Positions 45,544 through 58,221 of a stretch of 64,000 bases of DNA are shown here, in pieces. A program made the translations under genes and the position numbers. The stretch spans positions 1 through 64,000 of the forward strand of contig NZ_FMZA01000016.1 in assembly GCF_900102685.1 (NCBI RefSeq). The letters run 5' to 3'. The notes below the pieces were generated by a model. It was not told where the DNA came from. It searched no databases and saw only the letters and a program-made list of their open reading frames with translations. How positions within the stretch are numbered: position 1 is the first letter of the stretch; each line of letters opens with the position of its first letter. Source of the stretch: Melghirimyces thermohalophilus (lineage in GTDB: Bacteria > Bacillota > Bacilli > Thermoactinomycetales > DSM-45169).

Positions 45544-48500
45544 GTGCTGGACGTCAACAACTTTGAGTTTATGAAAATCGGTCTCGCTTCACCTAATAAA
45601 ATCCGCTCCTGGTCCCGGGGTGAGGTGAAAAAGCCGGAGACGATCAACTACCGGACCTTGAAGCCGGAGAAAGAAGGTCTCTTCTGCGAAAAGATTTTTG
45701 GCCCGACCAAAGATTGGGAGTGTCATTGCGGCAAATACAAGCGCGTCCGCTACAAGGGCGTCGTTTGTGACCGTTGCGGTGTGGAAGTGACCCGATCCAA
45801 GGTGCGGAGGGAGCGGATGGGCCATATCGAATTGGCTGCCCCCGTTTCCCACATCTGGTATTTCAAGGGGATCCCCAGCCGGATGGGGCTTGTTCTTGAC
45901 ATGTCCCCCCGCTCCTTGGAGGAAGTGATCTACTTCGCTTCCTATGCGGTGGTCGATCCGGGCGAGACGCCGCTGGAGAAAAAACAGCTTTTGTCCGAAA
46001 AAGAGTATCGCAACTACCGGGAAAAATACGGGAACGCCTTCACTGCGATGATGGGGGCAGAGGCGATTCGGGCCCTGCTTGCCAGCATCGATCTGGACCA
46101 GGAAGTTCAGATGTTGAAGGAAGAGATGCAGACGGCTCACGGACAGCGGCGCAATCGGGCGATCAAACGGCTGGAAGTGGTGGAAGCATTCCGCGCTTCA
46201 GGAAACAAGCCGGAATGGATGGTCCTGGACGTCCTTCCGGTGATCCCTCCGGAACTGCGTCCCATGGTGCAACTGGACGGCGGCCGCTTTGCCACTTCCG
46301 ACCTGAACGATCTGTATCGCCGGGTGATCAACCGGAACAACCGGCTGAAGCGCCTCTTGGATCTGGGCGCTCCGGACATCATTGTTCAAAACGAGAAGCG
46401 GATGCTGCAGGAAGCCGTCGATGCGCTGATCGATAACGGACGCCGCGGTCGACCGGTCACCGGTCCCGGGAACCGTCCTCTCAAATCCCTGTCCCATATG
46501 CTGAAGGGAAAACAGGGCCGTTTTCGCCAAAACCTGTTGGGGAAACGGGTAGACTACTCCGGCCGGTCGGTGATCGTGGTCGGACCCAACCTGAAAATCT
46601 ATCAGTGTGGTTTGCCGAAAGAGATGGCGCTGGAATTGTTTAAGCCCTTCGTGATGAAAGAGTTGGTGTCCAAAGGGCTGGCCCACAATATCAAAAGCGC
46701 TAAGCGGAAAGTGGAACGGGTCCATCCGGAAGTGTGGGATGTGCTGGAAGAAGTGATTAAGGAGCACCCGGTTCTATTGAACCGGGCGCCGACGCTTCAC
46801 CGCTTGGGGATTCAAGCCTTTGAGCCGGTGCTGGTCGAAGGCCGGGCGATTCGGCTGCATCCTTTGGTCTGTACGGCTTACAACGCGGACTTCGACGGGG
46901 ACCAAATGGCGGTTCACGTTCCTCTTTCCGCTGAAGCTCAGGCAGAGGCGCGTCTGCTGATGCTGGCCGCCCAGAATATCCTCAACCCGAAAGACGGGAA
47001 ACCGGTGGTGACCCCCTCCCAGGACATGGTGTTGGGAAGTTACTACATGACCCTGGAGAAGGAAGGGGCACTGGGAGAGGGCAAGGTTTTCAAAACCGCT
47101 GCCGAAGCGATCAACGCCTACAGCCAAGGGTATGTTACCTTGCATACGCGGATCGCTGTTCCAGCGAGCAGCCTCAACAAACCCTTTACCGAAGAGCAAA
47201 GGAAAGGGCTGTTGTTGACCACGGTCGGGAAGCTGATCTTCAACGAGATATTCCCCGACGAATTCCCTTATATCAATGAGCCGTCCAAATCCAATGTGGA
47301 GAACGGTACACCGGATAAATATTTCGTTTTGGAAAAAGGGGTCAACATCCGCGAAAAAATCAAGTCGATGCCGGTGCAAAGCGCTTTGAAGAAAGGTTTT
47401 CTCGGCAGCTTGATCGGCGAGTGTTTCCGTCGCTTTGGAACCAAGGAGACATCCGTCCTGATCGACAATATGAAAGCCCTCGGCTACTCCTACTCCACCA
47501 AGGCCGGGATCACCATGTCCATCTCAGACGTGGTTGTGCCTGACGAGAAACAGGATCTTCTCGACGAGGCGCAAAAAAAGGTGGAAATGGTTCTCAAACA
47601 GTACCGCCGCGGTCTGATCACCGAAGAAGAGCGGTATGAACGGGTGATCTCCATCTGGAGTCAGGCGAAGGATGACATTACCGATACACTGATGAAAAAG
47701 CTGGGCAAATTTAACCCCATCTATATGATGGCCAATTCCGGCGCCCGGGGGAACGTTTCCCAGATTACTCAGCTGGCCGGTATGCGCGGTTTAATGGCCA
47801 ACCCGGCAGGGCGGATTATCGAGTTGCCCATTAAGTCCAACTTCCGGGAAGGGCTGACGGTGTTGGAGTACTTTATCTCCACCCACGGGGCCCGAAAAGG
47901 ATTGGCGGATACCGCTCTGCGTACCGCCGACTCCGGTTATCTCACCCGTCGCCTGGTCGATGTGGCCCAAGACGTGATCGTTCGGGAAGACGATTGCGGT
48001 ACGGACAAAGGCTTGCCTGTCGGTGTGATTTCCGACGGCGGCGAAGTTATCGAAGAGATGTTCGACCGGATCGTGGGCCGGGTCGCCTTCCAGACCGTTC
48101 GCCATCCGGAAACAGGCGACGTATTGGTGAAGCGGGATGAGATGATCGACGAGCAGAAAGCGACCGAAATCGTGAAAGCAGGTATTCAGGAGGTCCAAAT
48201 TCGGTCTGTGTTTAACTGCCGTGCGCAACACGGAGTCTGCCGCAAGTGTTACGGCCGCAACTTGGCCTTGGGCACTCCCGTGGAAATTGGCGAAGCCGTG
48301 GGCATCATCGCCGCCCAATCCATCGGAGAGCCGGGAACCCAGCTCACGATGCGTACCTTCCACACCGGCGGTGTGGCTGGAGACGACATCACCCAGGGTC
48401 TGCCTCGGATTCAGGAGCTGTTTGAGGCTCGCAATCCGAAGGGACAGGCGACGATCACTGAAATTGCCGGTGTGGTCAGCGAGATCCGCGAGGTGAAGGA

Positions 48501-49161
48501 CCGTCGGGAAGTGGTCATCGAGGGCGACGTGGAAACAAAAACTTATCAGGTTGCCTACGGTTCCCGTATGAAGGTGGCTGAGGGAGACCATGTGGCTCCT
48601 GGGGACCCTTTGACCGAGGGCTCCATCGATCCCAAGGAACTTCTCCGGGCCAAAGGCGTTCGCGGGGTTCAGGAATATCTTCTGCAGGAAGTGCAGAAGG
48701 TGTACCGACTGCAAGGGGTGGAGATCAACGACAAGCACGTCGAAGTGATGATTCGGCAAATGATGCGCAAAGTGCGGATCACCGATTCCGGAGATACCGA
48801 ACTGCTGCCCGGCTCCATTGTCGATCTTCACGATTACGAGGAAGCCAACCGCGAGATCCTGCTGAACGGCGGAGAACCGGCGGTGGCCCGTCCGATCCTG
48901 CTGGGGATCACGAAGGCGTCTCTGGAAACCGAATCCTTCCTTTCTGCCGCATCCTTCCAGGAAACGACCCGGGTGCTCACCGATGCGGGGATCAAAGGCA
49001 AAGTCGACAAACTTCTCGGTCTCAAGGAGAACGTCATTATCGGGAAGCTGGTCCCCGCCGGCACCGGCATGTCTCGCTATCGCAGCCTGGCTGTCGATAT
49101 GGAAAACGAGGCGGCGGATACCGAGACCGACACCACGGAAGAGAGTGTTCTGGTGGAATAA
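45544..49161 (+). CDS. rpoC: DNA-directed RNA polymerase subunit beta'
   Basis: 1205 residues from GTG 45544 ([17 protein letters not shown]), with GGGAGGA upstream; ATG 45520 would add 8 atypical residues. The N-terminal zinc site is [20 protein letters not shown]. The Mg2+ site is [13 protein letters not shown]. The second zinc site is [13 protein letters not shown]. Trigger-loop region includes [16 protein letters not shown]. Confidence 0.98.
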   Translation: MLDVNNFEFMKIGLASPNKIRSWSRGEVKKPETINYRTLKPEKEGLFCEKIFGPTKDWECHCGKYKRVRYKGVVCDRCGVEVTRSKVRRERMGHIELAAPVSHIWYFKGIPSRMGLVLDMSPRSLEEVIYFASYAVVDPGETPLEKKQLLSEKEYRNYREKYGNAFTAMMGAEAIRALLASIDLDQEVQMLKEEMQTAHGQRRNRAIKRLEVVEAFRASGNKPEWMVLDVLPVIPPELRPMVQLDGGRFATSDLNDLYRRVINRNNRLKRLLDLGAPDIIVQNEKRMLQEAVDALIDNGRRGRPVTGPGNRPLKSLSHMLKGKQGRFRQNLLGKRVDYSGRSVIVVGPNLKIYQCGLPKEMALELFKPFVMKELVSKGLAHNIKSAKRKVERVHPEVWDVLEEVIKEHPVLLNRAPTLHRLGIQAFEPVLVEGRAIRLHPLVCTAYNADFDGDQMAVHVPLSAEAQAEARLLMLAAQNILNPKDGKPVVTPSQDMVLGSYYMTLEKEGALGEGKVFKTAAEAINAYSQGYVTLHTRIAVPASSLNKPFTEEQRKGLLLTTVGKLIFNEIFPDEFPYINEPSKSNVENGTPDKYFVLEKGVNIREKIKSMPVQSALKKGFLGSLIGECFRRFGTKETSVLIDNMKALGYSYSTKAGITMSISDVVVPDEKQDLLDEAQKKVEMVLKQYRRGLITEEERYERVISIWSQAKDDITDTLMKKLGKFNPIYMMANSGARGNVSQITQLAGMRGLMANPAGRIIELPIKSNFREGLTVLEYFISTHGARKGLADTALRTADSGYLTRRLVDVAQDVIVREDDCGTDKGLPVGVISDGGEVIEEMFDRIVGRVAFQTVRHPETGDVLVKRDEMIDEQKATEIVKAGIQEVQIRSVFNCRAQHGVCRKCYGRNLALGTPVEIGEAVGIIAAQSIGEPGTQLTMRTFHTGGVAGDDITQGLPRIQELFEARNPKGQATITEIAGVVSEIREVKDRREVVIEGDVETKTYQVAYGSRMKVAEGDHVAPGDPLTEGSIDPKELLRAKGVRGVQEYLLQEVQKVYRLQGVEINDKHVEVMIRQMMRKVRITDSGDTELLPGSIVDLHDYEEANREILLNGGEPAVARPILLGITKASLETESFLSAASFQETTRVLTDAGIKGKVDKLLGLKENVIIGKLVPAGTGMSRYRSLAVDMENEAADTETDTTEESVLVE

Positions 49162-49213
49162 GGAAGGCCCTTTTCCGCCCCGATATTGCATGAAGCGGCG
49201 CCTTATCCACTTG

Positions 49214-49242
49214 TTGACAACGCCATAACCAGGTGATAAGAT
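49214..49242 (+). promoter_or_regulatory. promoter upstream of ybxF-rpsL
   Basis: TTGACA (49214-49219), 17-base spacer, TAAGAT (49237-49242). It drives the ybxF-rpsL-rpsG-fusA-tuf group. Confidence 0.85.
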
Positions 49243-49280
49243 ATCGTCGTGTGCTTGGGTGAATTCACTTTGGAGGGCGT

Positions 49281-49532
49281 ATGATGTCTTATGATAAAGT
49301 GAAGAGCGCGAATACCTTATTGATTGGAGCCAAGCAGACCAAAAAGGCGATTCAACAGGGGAAAGCCCACGAGATCGTGATTGCGGAGGATGCGGAACCG
49401 CACATTACGCAGTCTCTGATCCAGCTGTGCCGGAACCATGGTGTAGCCGTCCACTACGTCGATTCGATGGAGAAGTTGGGAAAAGCCTGTGGAATCGATG
49501 TGTCAGCGGCAACGGCTGCGATATTGGATTGA
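49281..49532 (+). CDS. ybxF: L7Ae-family ribosome-associated protein YbxF
   Basis: 83 residues, ATG 49281 or 49284, with TTGGAGGGCG upstream. The L7Ae/L30e fold shows LLIGAKQTKKAIQQGKAHEI and EIVIAEDAEPH, with a short C-terminus. The family binds kink-turn RNA. First gene of the str transcript in Bacillales. A G+C hairpin (49561-49589, GACCGCGC/GCGCGGTC) lies in the gap before rpsL. Confidence 0.93.
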   Translation: MMSYDKVKSANTLLIGAKQTKKAIQQGKAHEIVIAEDAEPHITQSLIQLCRNHGVAVHYVDSMEKLGKACGIDVSAATAAILD

Positions 49533-49674
49533 ACAAAATTGGACGGTCAATCCCAGGCCTGACCGCGCGCCGGAGTTCACGGGCGCGGTCGGTGTTTGGG
49601 TATGACCCCCAATTTTGTGCAAAAAAATGATCCGCCTGGCTCTGTGGACTTATAAAAAACAGGAGGTGACGATT

Positions 49675-50088
49675 ATGCCTACGATTAACCAACTGATTCG
49701 CAAAGGTCGGAAACGGAAACCGGGTCAATCCAACTCCCCGGCGCTGCAACACGGTTACAACAGCTATCGCAAAGTGATCACCGATCATAGTTCGCCGCAA
49801 AAGCGGGGGGTTTGCACCCGTGTGGGGACGATGACCCCGAAGAAACCGAACTCTGCGCTGCGGAAGTACGCCCGTGTCCGTCTTTCCAACGGGATTGAGG
49901 TGACGGCTTACATTCCGGGAATCGGTCATAACCTGCAGGAACACTCCGTGGTTCTGGTCCGCGGTGGACGGGTGAAAGACCTGCCGGGTGTCCGCTACCA
50001 CATTGTGCGCGGTGCGCTGGATACCGCTGGTGTGCAGGATCGGAAACAAGGTCGCTCCAAATACGGCACGAAACGTCCCAAGAAATAA
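49675..50088 (+). CDS. rpsL: 30S ribosomal protein S12
   Basis: 137 residues from ATG 49675, with AGGAGGTGACG upstream. [17 protein letters not shown] carries the wild-type lysine linked to streptomycin response, and [16 protein letters not shown] the second conserved loop. Located at the decoding centre. Confidence 0.98.
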   Translation: MPTINQLIRKGRKRKPGQSNSPALQHGYNSYRKVITDHSSPQKRGVCTRVGTMTPKKPNSALRKYARVRLSNGIEVTAYIPGIGHNLQEHSVVLVRGGRVKDLPGVRYHIVRGALDTAGVQDRKQGRSKYGTKRPKK

Positions 50089-50131
50089 CATCATCCGTTG
50101 AAGCAGCGAGGAGACAAAGGAGGGAAGACTT

Positions 50132-50602
50132 GTGTCACGAAAAGGACCCGCACCCCGTCGGGAGGTTTTGCCGGATCCGATCTACAACAGCAAGCTGGTC
50201 ACCCGTTTGATCAACCGGCTGATGTACGACGGAAAGAAAGGGAAAGCCCAACGCATTCTCTATGACGCCTTTGACCTTGTACGTGAGCGCTCAGGCAAAG
50301 ACCCGATGGAAGTATTTGAACAAGCGATGAAAAACGTGATGCCGGTGCTGGAAGTAAAGGCACGCCGCGTCGGCGGTGCCAACTACCAGGTTCCGGTAGA
50401 GGTGAAGCCGGAGAGGCGTACCAGCCTTGGGCTTCGCTGGTTGGTCAACTACGCACGTCTGCGCAATGAGAAAACGATGCAGGATCGTTTGGCCAACGAA
50501 TTAATGGACGCAGCAAACAATACCGGCGCTGCTGTTAAAAAGAAAGAAAATATGCACCGGATGGCCGAAGCCAACCGTGCTTTCGCCCATTACCGCTGGT
50601 AA
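50132..50602 (+). CDS. rpsG: 30S ribosomal protein S7
   Basis: 156 residues, GTG with AAAGGAGGGA upstream. [20 protein letters not shown] and [17 protein letters not shown] are family signatures. It nucleates assembly of the 30S head; in other bacteria it also represses its operon. Confidence 0.98.
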   Translation: MSRKGPAPRREVLPDPIYNSKLVTRLINRLMYDGKKGKAQRILYDAFDLVRERSGKDPMEVFEQAMKNVMPVLEVKARRVGGANYQVPVEVKPERRTSLGLRWLVNYARLRNEKTMQDRLANELMDAANNTGAAVKKKENMHRMAEANRAFAHYRW

Positions 50603-50642
50603 GCGGCTACTATCTTTTTCAACATGAAAGGAGACATAACCG

Positions 50643-52715
50643 ATGGGACGAGAGTTCTCCTTGAAAGAGACGCGCAACATCGGGATTATGGCTCACATCG
50701 ATGCCGGTAAAACCACAACGACTGAACGGATCCTGTTTTACAGCGGCCGTGTGCATAAGATTGGTGAAACACACGAGGGCGCTGCTACCATGGACTGGAT
50801 GGAACAGGAGCAGGAACGGGGTATCACGATCACATCCGCTGCCACAACCTGTCAGTGGAATGATCATCGCATCAACATCATCGATACCCCTGGTCACGTG
50901 GACTTCACGGTTGAGGTGGAGCGGTCCCTGCGCGTTCTGGATGGATCGGTCGGGGTCTTCTGCGCCAAAGGCGGCGTGGAACCCCAATCGGAAACCGTCT
51001 GGCACCAGGCGGACAAGTATCAAGTTCCCCGCATCGCTTATGTGAACAAGATGGACATCGTTGGTGCGGACTTCTTCCGGGCGGTCGAGCAAATGCGCAA
51101 TCAGCTCGGTGCCAATGCGGTACCAATACAGCTGCCGATCGGCAAGGAAGATAATTTCGAAGGGATCATCGACCTGATCAAAAACGTCGCTTACTACTAT
51201 GTCGATGATCTGGGGACTCGTGCCGAGACTCGGGACATCCCGGATGATTACAAAGAGCAGGCGGAAGAGTACCGCACTAAGATGATCGAAGAGGTCGCCG
51301 AGCTGGATGAAGACTTGATGATGAAGTACCTCGAAGGGGAAGAGCCGACGGAAGACGAAATCAAGAAGGCGCTCCGTAAGGGCGTTGTCAATGTGGAGAT
51401 CGTCCCCGTTCTTTGCGGTTCCTCCTACAAGAACAAAGGGGTCCAATTGATGTTGGACGCTGTGGTGGACTACATGCCGTCCCCGCTGGACGTTCCCCCG
51501 ATTCAGGGTGAACTTCCCGACGGAACGGAAGCCAGCCGCAAGTCCGACGACAATGAGCCTTTCTCCGCTCTGGCCTTTAAAGTGATGACCGATCCCTATG
51601 TGGGTAAACTGACTTTCTTCCGAGTGTACTCCGGTACGCTCAACTCTGATTCCTATGTGCTCAACGCCACCAAAAACAAGCGGGAGCGTGTGGGCCGGAT
51701 CCTGCAGATGCATGCCAATTCCCGGCAAGAGATCAAAACGGTGTACGCCGGAGATATCGCCGCTGCGGTAGGCTTGAAGGATACCGGTACCGGTGATACT
51801 CTGTGTGATGAGAAGAGCCCCATCATCCTGGAATCGATGATTTTCCCCGAGCCGGTGATCGATGTCGCCATCGAGCCGAAGACCAAGAGCGACCAGGATA
51901 AGATGGCGGAGGCTCTTGCCAAACTGTCGGAAGAGGATCCCACCTTCCGCACAGAGACCAACGAAGAGACCGGTCAAACGATTATTTCCGGAATGGGTGA
52001 ACTTCATCTGGACGTCATCGTTGACCGGCTGAAGCGGGAATTCAAAGTGGAAGCCAATGTGGGGAATCCGCAGGTGGCTTATCGCGAGACCTTCCGCTCC
52101 TCGGCACAGGTGGAAGGGAAATTTATCCGGCAGTCTGGTGGACGCGGTCAGTACGGTCACGTTTGGATCGAATTCGAGCCTCTGGAAGAGGGTGGCGGTT
52201 TCGAGTTCGTCAACAAGATCGTCGGCGGTGTCGTACCGAAAGAATATATCCCTGCCGTTCAGGCCGGTGTGGAGGAAGCGATGGAGAATGGTGTGCTGGC
52301 CGGCTACCCCTTGGTAGACGTTCGGGCCACGCTCTATGACGGCTCCTACCACGACGTGGACTCCTCGGAGATGGCCTTTAAGATCGCGGGGTCCATGGCC
52401 CTGAAAGCGGCCAAATCCAAATGCTCTCCGGTGCTGCTGGAGCCCGTAATGAAGGTGGAAGTGATCGTCCCCGAAGAATACATGGGTGACGTCATGGGTG
52501 ATGTCAACTCCCGCCGCGGGCGAGTGGAAGGCATGGAAGAACGTGGTGGTGTCCAGGTGATCCGGGCGATGGTGCCCTTGGCCGAAATGTTCGGCTATGC
52601 CACTAACCTCCGCTCCCGTACTCAAGGACGCGGGCAGTACACCATGCACTTCGACCACTACGAAGAAGTGCCGAAGACCATCGCCGAAGAGATTATCGCC
52701 AACGCTGGCAGCTGA
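50643..52715 (+). CDS. fusA: elongation factor G
   Basis: 690 residues. G1 is [11 protein letters not shown]2 the switch I with [12 protein letters not shown]3 DTPGHVDFT and G4 NKMD. Five-domain layout with the domain IV loop [13 protein letters not shown]. Catalyses ribosomal translocation and recycling. It starts 40 bases after rpsG. Confidence 0.98.
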   Translation: MGREFSLKETRNIGIMAHIDAGKTTTTERILFYSGRVHKIGETHEGAATMDWMEQEQERGITITSAATTCQWNDHRINIIDTPGHVDFTVEVERSLRVLDGSVGVFCAKGGVEPQSETVWHQADKYQVPRIAYVNKMDIVGADFFRAVEQMRNQLGANAVPIQLPIGKEDNFEGIIDLIKNVAYYYVDDLGTRAETRDIPDDYKEQAEEYRTKMIEEVAELDEDLMMKYLEGEEPTEDEIKKALRKGVVNVEIVPVLCGSSYKNKGVQLMLDAVVDYMPSPLDVPPIQGELPDGTEASRKSDDNEPFSALAFKVMTDPYVGKLTFFRVYSGTLNSDSYVLNATKNKRERVGRILQMHANSRQEIKTVYAGDIAAAVGLKDTGTGDTLCDEKSPIILESMIFPEPVIDVAIEPKTKSDQDKMAEALAKLSEEDPTFRTETNEETGQTIISGMGELHLDVIVDRLKREFKVEANVGNPQVAYRETFRSSAQVEGKFIRQSGGRGQYGHVWIEFEPLEEGGGFEFVNKIVGGVVPKEYIPAVQAGVEEAMENGVLAGYPLVDVRATLYDGSYHDVDSSEMAFKIAGSMALKAAKSKCSPVLLEPVMKVEVIVPEEYMGDVMGDVNSRRGRVEGMEERGGVQVIRAMVPLAEMFGYATNLRSRTQGRGQYTMHFDHYEEVPKTIAEEIIANAGS

Positions 52716-52835
52716 TCCGCTGTCGGTGCCATTCCTTTCTGGTGAAGAAGGTTGGCGAAGGGAATTTTATCTCTTCGCTGCTTTCTCCCTTATACATTAA
52801 ACTCAAACGAAAGACCTAAAGGAGGATTTTGAGTC

Positions 52836-54026
52836 ATGGCCAAAGAAAAGTTTGAGCGCACGAAACCGCACGTGAACATTGGGACGATCGGTCACGTGGA
52901 CCACGGGAAAACGACCCTGACTGCTGCGATCACGACTGTTATGGCTAGCACCGGTACCGGTGAAGCCCGTGCTTTCGATACCATCGACAACGCTCCGGAA
53001 GAAAAAGAGCGGGGCATCACCATCGCCACCTCCCACGTGGAGTATGAAACGGAAGCCCGTCACTATGCTCACGTGGACTGCCCGGGACACGCTGACTACG
53101 TGAAAAACATGATCACCGGTGCCGCTCAAATGGACGGTGCGATCCTGGTTGTGTCCGCCGCCGACGGCCCGATGCCGCAAACCCGGGAGCACATCCTGCT
53201 CTCCCGTCAGGTGGGTGTGCCGTCCATCGTGGTCTTCCTGAACAAAGTGGACATGGTGGACGACGAAGAGCTCTTGGAACTGGTGGAAATGGAAGTGCGT
53301 GAACTGCTGTCCGAGTACGACTTCCCCGGCGACGACATCCCGGTGGTAGCCGGTTCCGCTCTGAAAGCGATGGAAGACCCCTCCGGTGAATACGGCCAAA
53401 AAATTCTTGAGCTGATGCAAGCGATCGACGACCATGTTCCGACCCCGGAGCGGGATAAAGACAAGCCCTTCCTGATGCCGATTGAAGACGTCTTCACCAT
53501 CACCGGTCGCGGTACCGTGGCCACCGGCCGTGTGGAGCGCGGTGTTGTGAAAGTGTCCGATGAAGTGGAGATCATCGGTATCAAAGATGAAATCAAGAAG
53601 ACGGTGATCACCGGGGTAGAAATGTTCCGCAAGATGATGGAAGAAGCGGAAGCCGGTGACAACATCGGTGCGCTCCTGCGGGGGATCGACCGGGAAGAAA
53701 TCCAGCGTGGTCAAGTGCTGGCCAAGCCCGGCAGCGTGAAGCCCCACACCAAGTTTAAAGCCCAGGTTTACATCCTGAGCAAAGACGAAGGTGGCCGTCA
53801 CACCCCCTTCTTTAACGGTTACCGTCCCCAGTTTTACTTCCGTACCACGGACGTGACCGGTGTCATCCAACTGCCGGAAGGCACGGAAATGGTGATGCCC
53901 GGAGACAACGTGGAAATGGATGTGGAACTGATCGCTCCGATCGCCATCGAAGACGGAACTCGCTTCGCGATCCGCGAAGGCGGCCGTACCGTTGGTGCCG
54001 GTGCTGTCACCACCATCCATGAGTAA
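52836..54026 (+). CDS. tuf: elongation factor Tu
   Basis: 396 residues. GTP-binding motifs [18 protein letters not shown] and NKVD. The domain 3 segment [20 protein letters not shown] is where elfamycin-type antibiotics act in other species. Delivers aminoacyl-tRNA. Ends the str group. Confidence 0.98.
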   Translation: MAKEKFERTKPHVNIGTIGHVDHGKTTLTAAITTVMASTGTGEARAFDTIDNAPEEKERGITIATSHVEYETEARHYAHVDCPGHADYVKNMITGAAQMDGAILVVSAADGPMPQTREHILLSRQVGVPSIVVFLNKVDMVDDEELLELVEMEVRELLSEYDFPGDDIPVVAGSALKAMEDPSGEYGQKILELMQAIDDHVPTPERDKDKPFLMPIEDVFTITGRGTVATGRVERGVVKVSDEVEIIGIKDEIKKTVITGVEMFRKMMEEAEAGDNIGALLRGIDREEIQRGQVLAKPGSVKPHTKFKAQVYILSKDEGGRHTPFFNGYRPQFYFRTTDVTGVIQLPEGTEMVMPGDNVEMDVELIAPIAIEDGTRFAIREGGRTVGAGAVTTIHE

Positions 54027-54046
54027 TGGATTGGCTTTCAAGGAAA

Positions 54047-54073
54047 AGGGCCCCTTATTGGGGTCCTTTTTTT
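54047..54073 (+). terminator. terminator after tuf
   Basis: AGGGCCCC (54047-54054) pairs with GGGGTCCT (54060-54067), with one G-U, then T-run. Bases 54074-54320 show no supported gene. Confidence 0.8.
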
Positions 54074-54320
54074 GTACCACCCATATTTGCCGATCGGAGT
54101 TGGCGAATTGTTGAGTAAAGCGGAGTGCTTTATGGTTTGCCCCGATTCAAGCGTTTCGTAATGGAGTGAAGGGATACTCCCACCGCGGTTCTTTCGCATC
54201 TGACAGGATGCCTTCTTTTGCGACGATGATACGGTCCGAAGGCGATTGGAACAAAAGGAAACGGCAAGAAAAATCCCCCTCTCCCTTCCTATCCAGGAGG
54301 GGAGTGCTCGTGGAGAATGG

Positions 54321-54740
54321 TTAATCTCGCTCGGCCAACAGGATCTCACCGGTATGAGCGTCGATTTCAAATTTGGCTTTCTCTTCTTCGCTTAACTCTA
54401 TCTCCACCTTGTAGATTGCTTGATCCTCTTCTTCTTCCCACTCAATTTTGCGAATGGTGCCGTCTGCCTGTTTCCGTGCGATGCGGGCGGCCTCCTCGGC
54501 GGTGATTTTACCATCTGCTGCCGGTGGGGGCGGTTCCTTTGCCTTCGGTTCTTCCGTATGCTGTTCTTTTTCTTTATCGGTCTCCTTCTCTTTTTGTTGA
54601 TCCTGTGAGGATTTTGCTTCATCGGCGGTTGCTGTTTCTTTTTCTTGGGTGGTTTGATAGATGCCGAGGGCTACACCAGCGGTGCCGCCGATCAGGACGG
54701 AGACCAAGACGATCAACAAGAAAAACCGGATCGCGTTCAT
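54321..54740 (-). CDS. membrane-anchored PepSY domain protein
   Basis: 139 residues on the minus strand, ATG with AAAGGAGGAGGACG upstream. An N-terminal transmembrane anchor (FFLLIVLVSVLIGGTAGVAL) is followed by a Lys/Glu/Gln-rich spacer and PPPPAADGKITAEEAARIA. A PepSY domain ends the protein (YKVEIELSEEEKAKFEI...TGEILLAERD). PepSY domains occur in inhibitors or modulators of secreted peptidases. It is the only minus-strand gene inside the ribosomal super-cluster. Its leader carries a terminator hairpin. Confidence 0.85.
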   Translation of the reverse strand: MNAIRFFLLIVLVSVLIGGTAGVALGIYQTTQEKETATADEAKSSQDQQKEKETDKEKEQHTEEPKAKEPPPPAADGKITAEEAARIARKQADGTIRKIEWEEEEDQAIYKVEIELSEEEKAKFEIDAHTGEILLAERD

Positions 54741-54814
54741 CGTCCTCCTCCTTTCTCAAACAGGATACAATGCTTGCATCAGGAGGTCGACCCTTTTTCA
54801 GCCGTCAAAATTGT

Positions 54815-54850
54815 AAAAAACCGCCGGGTTCCATGTCGGACCCGGCGGTT
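54815..54850 (-). terminator. terminator hairpin in the leader of the PepSY gene
   Basis: A perfect 11-base-pair stem (54819-54829 with 54840-54850), 10-base loop, followed on the minus strand by TTTTTT. It lies between the predicted promoter and the PepSY start, so it is a candidate attenuator, or the end of a short RNA. Confidence 0.7.
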
Positions 54851-54879
54851 CCAATGTGCAGGGAATTTCATACAACTTC

Positions 54880-54908
54880 ATTATACCATTTGGCGGAGGC
54901 TTATGACA
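54880..54908 (-). promoter_or_regulatory. minus-strand promoter of the PepSY gene
   Basis: Minus strand: TGTCAT (54908-54903), 17-base spacer, TATAAT (54885-54880), preceded by TGG (extended -10). Predicted start near 54873, about 135 bases before the coding start. Confidence 0.6.
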
Positions 54909-55244
54909 GACTGTTTTGAATATAGGTGATGAACTCAAATGACGAGAGGCGAGAGAGGAGGGTTTGACTTCCCAACTTGTCAGTAAAACACCACAACGTC
55001 AGCTCCGAATTAGCACCGGGAACGAAAGGGGATTGTTGAAGATTGGGCTCATCAACAGCATCTGATGGAGCCGGTCGACATTATAAAGAAAGGAAAGTCT
55101 CCGTCCCCTTTATACCAAACCACAAGGACACTCTTGGGATTGCATTTGCACTCTCCTACCATCTTTATGATATATTACCCTGGGGGTCTCACCTGCGCTA
55201 AGACAAAAGCAGGGGTCGTTTCTCATATAAACCGCCGATTTTTC

Positions 55245-55273
55245 TTGCAATGGACAGTTTATTTCCGTATAAT
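55245..55273 (+). promoter_or_regulatory. promoter of the S10 operon
   Basis: TTGCAA (55245-55250), 17-base spacer, TATAAT (55268-55273), about 120 bases before rpsJ. Bases 54930-55240 show no other clear feature. Confidence 0.75.
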
Positions 55274-55291
55274 AAGGAATGTTGGTTTTGA

Positions 55292-55711
<420 letters not shown>

Positions 55712-55748
55712 CTCAAAAAAGAAAATGATCCGTCAGGAGGTGTGCGAC

Positions 55749-56378
55749 GTGAAAGGGATTCTCGGTAAAAAGCTGGGGATGACACAGGTATTCGCCGAAG
55801 ACGGTACCTCCATCCCTGTGACAGTCATCGAGGCTGGTCCGTGTTCCGTTCTTCAGAAGAAAGAAGCGGATACCGACGGTTACGAATCCGTGCAACTCGG
55901 ATACGGTGACAAAAAAGAACACCGGGCCAACCGTCCGGAGGCGGGCCACGCCAAAAAGGCCGGGGTGTCTCCCAAGAAGTTCGTCCGCGAGGTTCGCGGT
56001 ATGAACCCGGACGAGTACGAACTGGGTCAGGTTGTGAAAGCCGACCTGTTCAATCAAGGAGAAAAGGTGGATGTCACCGCCACGTCGAAAGGGAAGGGCT
56101 TTGCCGGTGCGATCAAGCGCCATAACCAAGCCCGCGGACCGGTGAGCCACGGCTCTCATTATCATCGCGGCCCTGGTGCCTTGAGCTCTATCGACCCGAT
56201 GCGCGTATTTAAAGGGCAGACGTTGCCGGGGCGCATGGGTGGCGATAAGGTGACTGTGCAAAACCTGGAGATTGTCAAGGTAGACTCTGAGAAGAATCTG
56301 ATCTTGATCCGAGGTTCCATCCCGGGTCCGAAAAACGGCTACGTTGTGATTAAATCCGCGGTGAAAGCCGCGCAATAA
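55749..56378 (+). CDS. rplC: 50S ribosomal protein L3
   Basis: 209 residues from GTG 55749 ([15 protein letters not shown]), with CAGGAGGTG upstream. The extended loop [20 protein letters not shown] reaches the peptidyl transferase centre. Early assembly protein. Confidence 0.98.
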   Translation: MKGILGKKLGMTQVFAEDGTSIPVTVIEAGPCSVLQKKEADTDGYESVQLGYGDKKEHRANRPEAGHAKKAGVSPKKFVREVRGMNPDEYELGQVVKADLFNQGEKVDVTATSKGKGFAGAIKRHNQARGPVSHGSHYHRGPGALSSIDPMRVFKGQTLPGRMGGDKVTVQNLEIVKVDSEKNLILIRGSIPGPKNGYVVIKSAVKAAQ

Positions 56379-56404
56379 CCATTGACGGAAAGGAGGAGAC
56401 TTTC

Positions 56405-57031
56405 ATGCCGAAAGTGAATGTATTGGACCAAAACGGCAGCCAGGTGGGCGAGTTGGAATTATCCGATTCCGTATTCGGAATTGAGCCCAACGAGGCGGTT
56501 TTACATGAAGCTGTTGTGATGCAGCAGGCTTCTCTGCGCCGTGGGACCCACGCGGTAAAAAACCGTGCTGCCGTACGGGGCGGCGGACGTAAGCCCTGGA
56601 GACAAAAAGGGACGGGACGTGCGCGTCACGGAAGCATCCGTTCGCCGATCTGGGTAGGTGGCGGTGTCGCCTTCGGCCCCACGCCCCGCAGCTACAGCTA
56701 TAAGATGCCGAAGAAAATGCGCCGTCTGGCCATTCGTTCCGCGCTGTCTTCCAAAGTGAAAGCCGATGATCTGGTCGTGCTCGACAAACTGGCCCTGGAT
56801 CAACCGAAAACCAAAGAGATGGTGAAGGTGCTCTCCGGCCTGAACGCCGATCGGAAAGCGTTGGTTGTGGGGAGCGAGTATGACGAGAACGTCGCTCTGT
56901 CCGCGCGGAACCTTCCCGGTGTGAAGTATATCGACGCCCAGGGGTTGAACGTCCTGGATGTGTTGAATCACGATAAACTGATCATCACCCGGGATGCGGT
57001 CTCTCGCGTAGAGGAGGTGCTCGCCAAATGA
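56405..57031 (+). CDS. rplD: 50S ribosomal protein L4
   Basis: 208 residues. The tunnel loop [19 protein letters not shown] lines the exit tunnel and is where macrolide-response changes arise; the sequence looks wild type. Overlaps rplW by 4 bases. Confidence 0.98.
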   Translation: MPKVNVLDQNGSQVGELELSDSVFGIEPNEAVLHEAVVMQQASLRRGTHAVKNRAAVRGGGRKPWRQKGTGRARHGSIRSPIWVGGGVAFGPTPRSYSYKMPKKMRRLAIRSALSSKVKADDLVVLDKLALDQPKTKEMVKVLSGLNADRKALVVGSEYDENVALSARNLPGVKYIDAQGLNVLDVLNHDKLIITRDAVSRVEEVLAK

Positions 57032-57315
57032 AGGACCCCCGCGATATTATCCGGCGCCCGCTAGTGACGGAGAAATCCACCGATCTGATGGAACAGAACA
57101 AGTACGTCTTTGAAGTGGACCTGAAGGCCAACAAGACGGAGATCAAAAACGCTGTCGAAAAGATCTTCGATGTGAAAGTGGCCCAGGTGAACACCATGCG
57201 GGTGAAGGGAAAGCCGAAGCGTTTCGGCCGCTATGAAGGCCGCACTTCGGATCGCAAAAAGGCGATTGTGAAGTTGACCGACGACAGCAAGAGTATCGAG
57301 CTCTTTGAAGCTTGA
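57028..57315 (+). CDS. rplW: 50S ribosomal protein L23
   Basis: 95 residues. [20 protein letters not shown] and [19 protein letters not shown] are characteristic. Sits at the tunnel exit and docks trigger factor and SRP. Confidence 0.97.
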   Translation: MKDPRDIIRRPLVTEKSTDLMEQNKYVFEVDLKANKTEIKNAVEKIFDVKVAQVNTMRVKGKPKRFGRYEGRTSDRKKAIVKLTDDSKSIELFEA

Positions 57316-57344
57316 TCACCAAAGGGTAAAGGAGGGAAATATCT

Positions 57345-58181
57345 ATGGCTATCAAGCACTTTAAACCGACCTCGCCGGGACGCCGGCAAATGACGGTCTC
57401 TGCCTTTGATGAGATCACCACGGATCGACCGGAAAAATCTCTGACGACCAGTCTGAATAAGCGCGCCGGTCGGAACAATCAGGGCCGGATCACGACTCGG
57501 CACCATGGCGGCGGTCACAAGCGGAAATACCGCATTATCGACTTTAAGCGGAACAAAGATGGAGTTCCTGGCAAAGTGGCTACGGTGGAATACGACCCGA
57601 ACCGTTCAGCAAACATCGCTTTGATCCACTATGCTGACGGGGAAAAACGTTACATTCTGCACCCTCGGGGTCTGAAAGTGGGTGACACGATTCAGTCCGG
57701 CCCGGATGTTGACATCAAAGTGGGCAACGCTTTGCCGCTGAAAAACATCCCGGTGGGTTCGACGGTTCACAACATCGAGCTGAAGCCCGGTGCCGGCGGT
57801 CAGTTGGTTCGTTCCGCAGGCGCTCAAGCTCAGGTACTGGGTAAAGACGGAAAGTACGCCGTCGTGCGGCTCGCTTCCGGCGAAACCCGAATGATCCTTG
57901 AGCAATGCCGTGCCACCATCGGACAGGTGGGCAACCTGGAAAATGAACTGATCCACGTCGGGAAAGCCGGCCGTTCTCGTTGGCAAGGCAAGCGGCCGAC
58001 GGTCCGCGGTTCTGTGATGAACCCCTCTGACCACCCCCATGGTGGCGGTGAAGGCCGTGCCCCGATCGGACTTGTCTCTCCGGTTTCGCCCTGGGGCAAA
58101 CCGACAGTCGGTTACAAGACTCGGAAGAAGAACAAGCCGTCTGACAAGTATATTGTGCGTCGTCGTCGCAAGAAAAAGTGA
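57345..58181 (+). CDS. rplB: 50S ribosomal protein L2
   Basis: 278 residues. [20 protein letters not shown] and the C-terminal [18 protein letters not shown] are highly conserved and near the peptidyl transferase centre. Confidence 0.98.
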   Translation: MAIKHFKPTSPGRRQMTVSAFDEITTDRPEKSLTTSLNKRAGRNNQGRITTRHHGGGHKRKYRIIDFKRNKDGVPGKVATVEYDPNRSANIALIHYADGEKRYILHPRGLKVGDTIQSGPDVDIKVGNALPLKNIPVGSTVHNIELKPGAGGQLVRSAGAQAQVLGKDGKYAVVRLASGETRMILEQCRATIGQVGNLENELIHVGKAGRSRWQGKRPTVRGSVMNPSDHPHGGGEGRAPIGLVSPVSPWGKPTVGYKTRKKNKPSDKYIVRRRRKKK

Positions 58182-58221
58182 CGTATCGTAATTGGCCATC
58201 GACGGAAAGGAGGTTCTGTGC

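Noticed and set aside
50619-52658. Very long minus-strand open frames opposite fusA, tuf (52803-54080), rpoB (44044-45318) and rpoC (47791-49191)
   Set aside because: They result from codon bias in highly expressed genes. No ribosome sites, promoters or recognisable domains are seen, and the plus-strand genes are certain.
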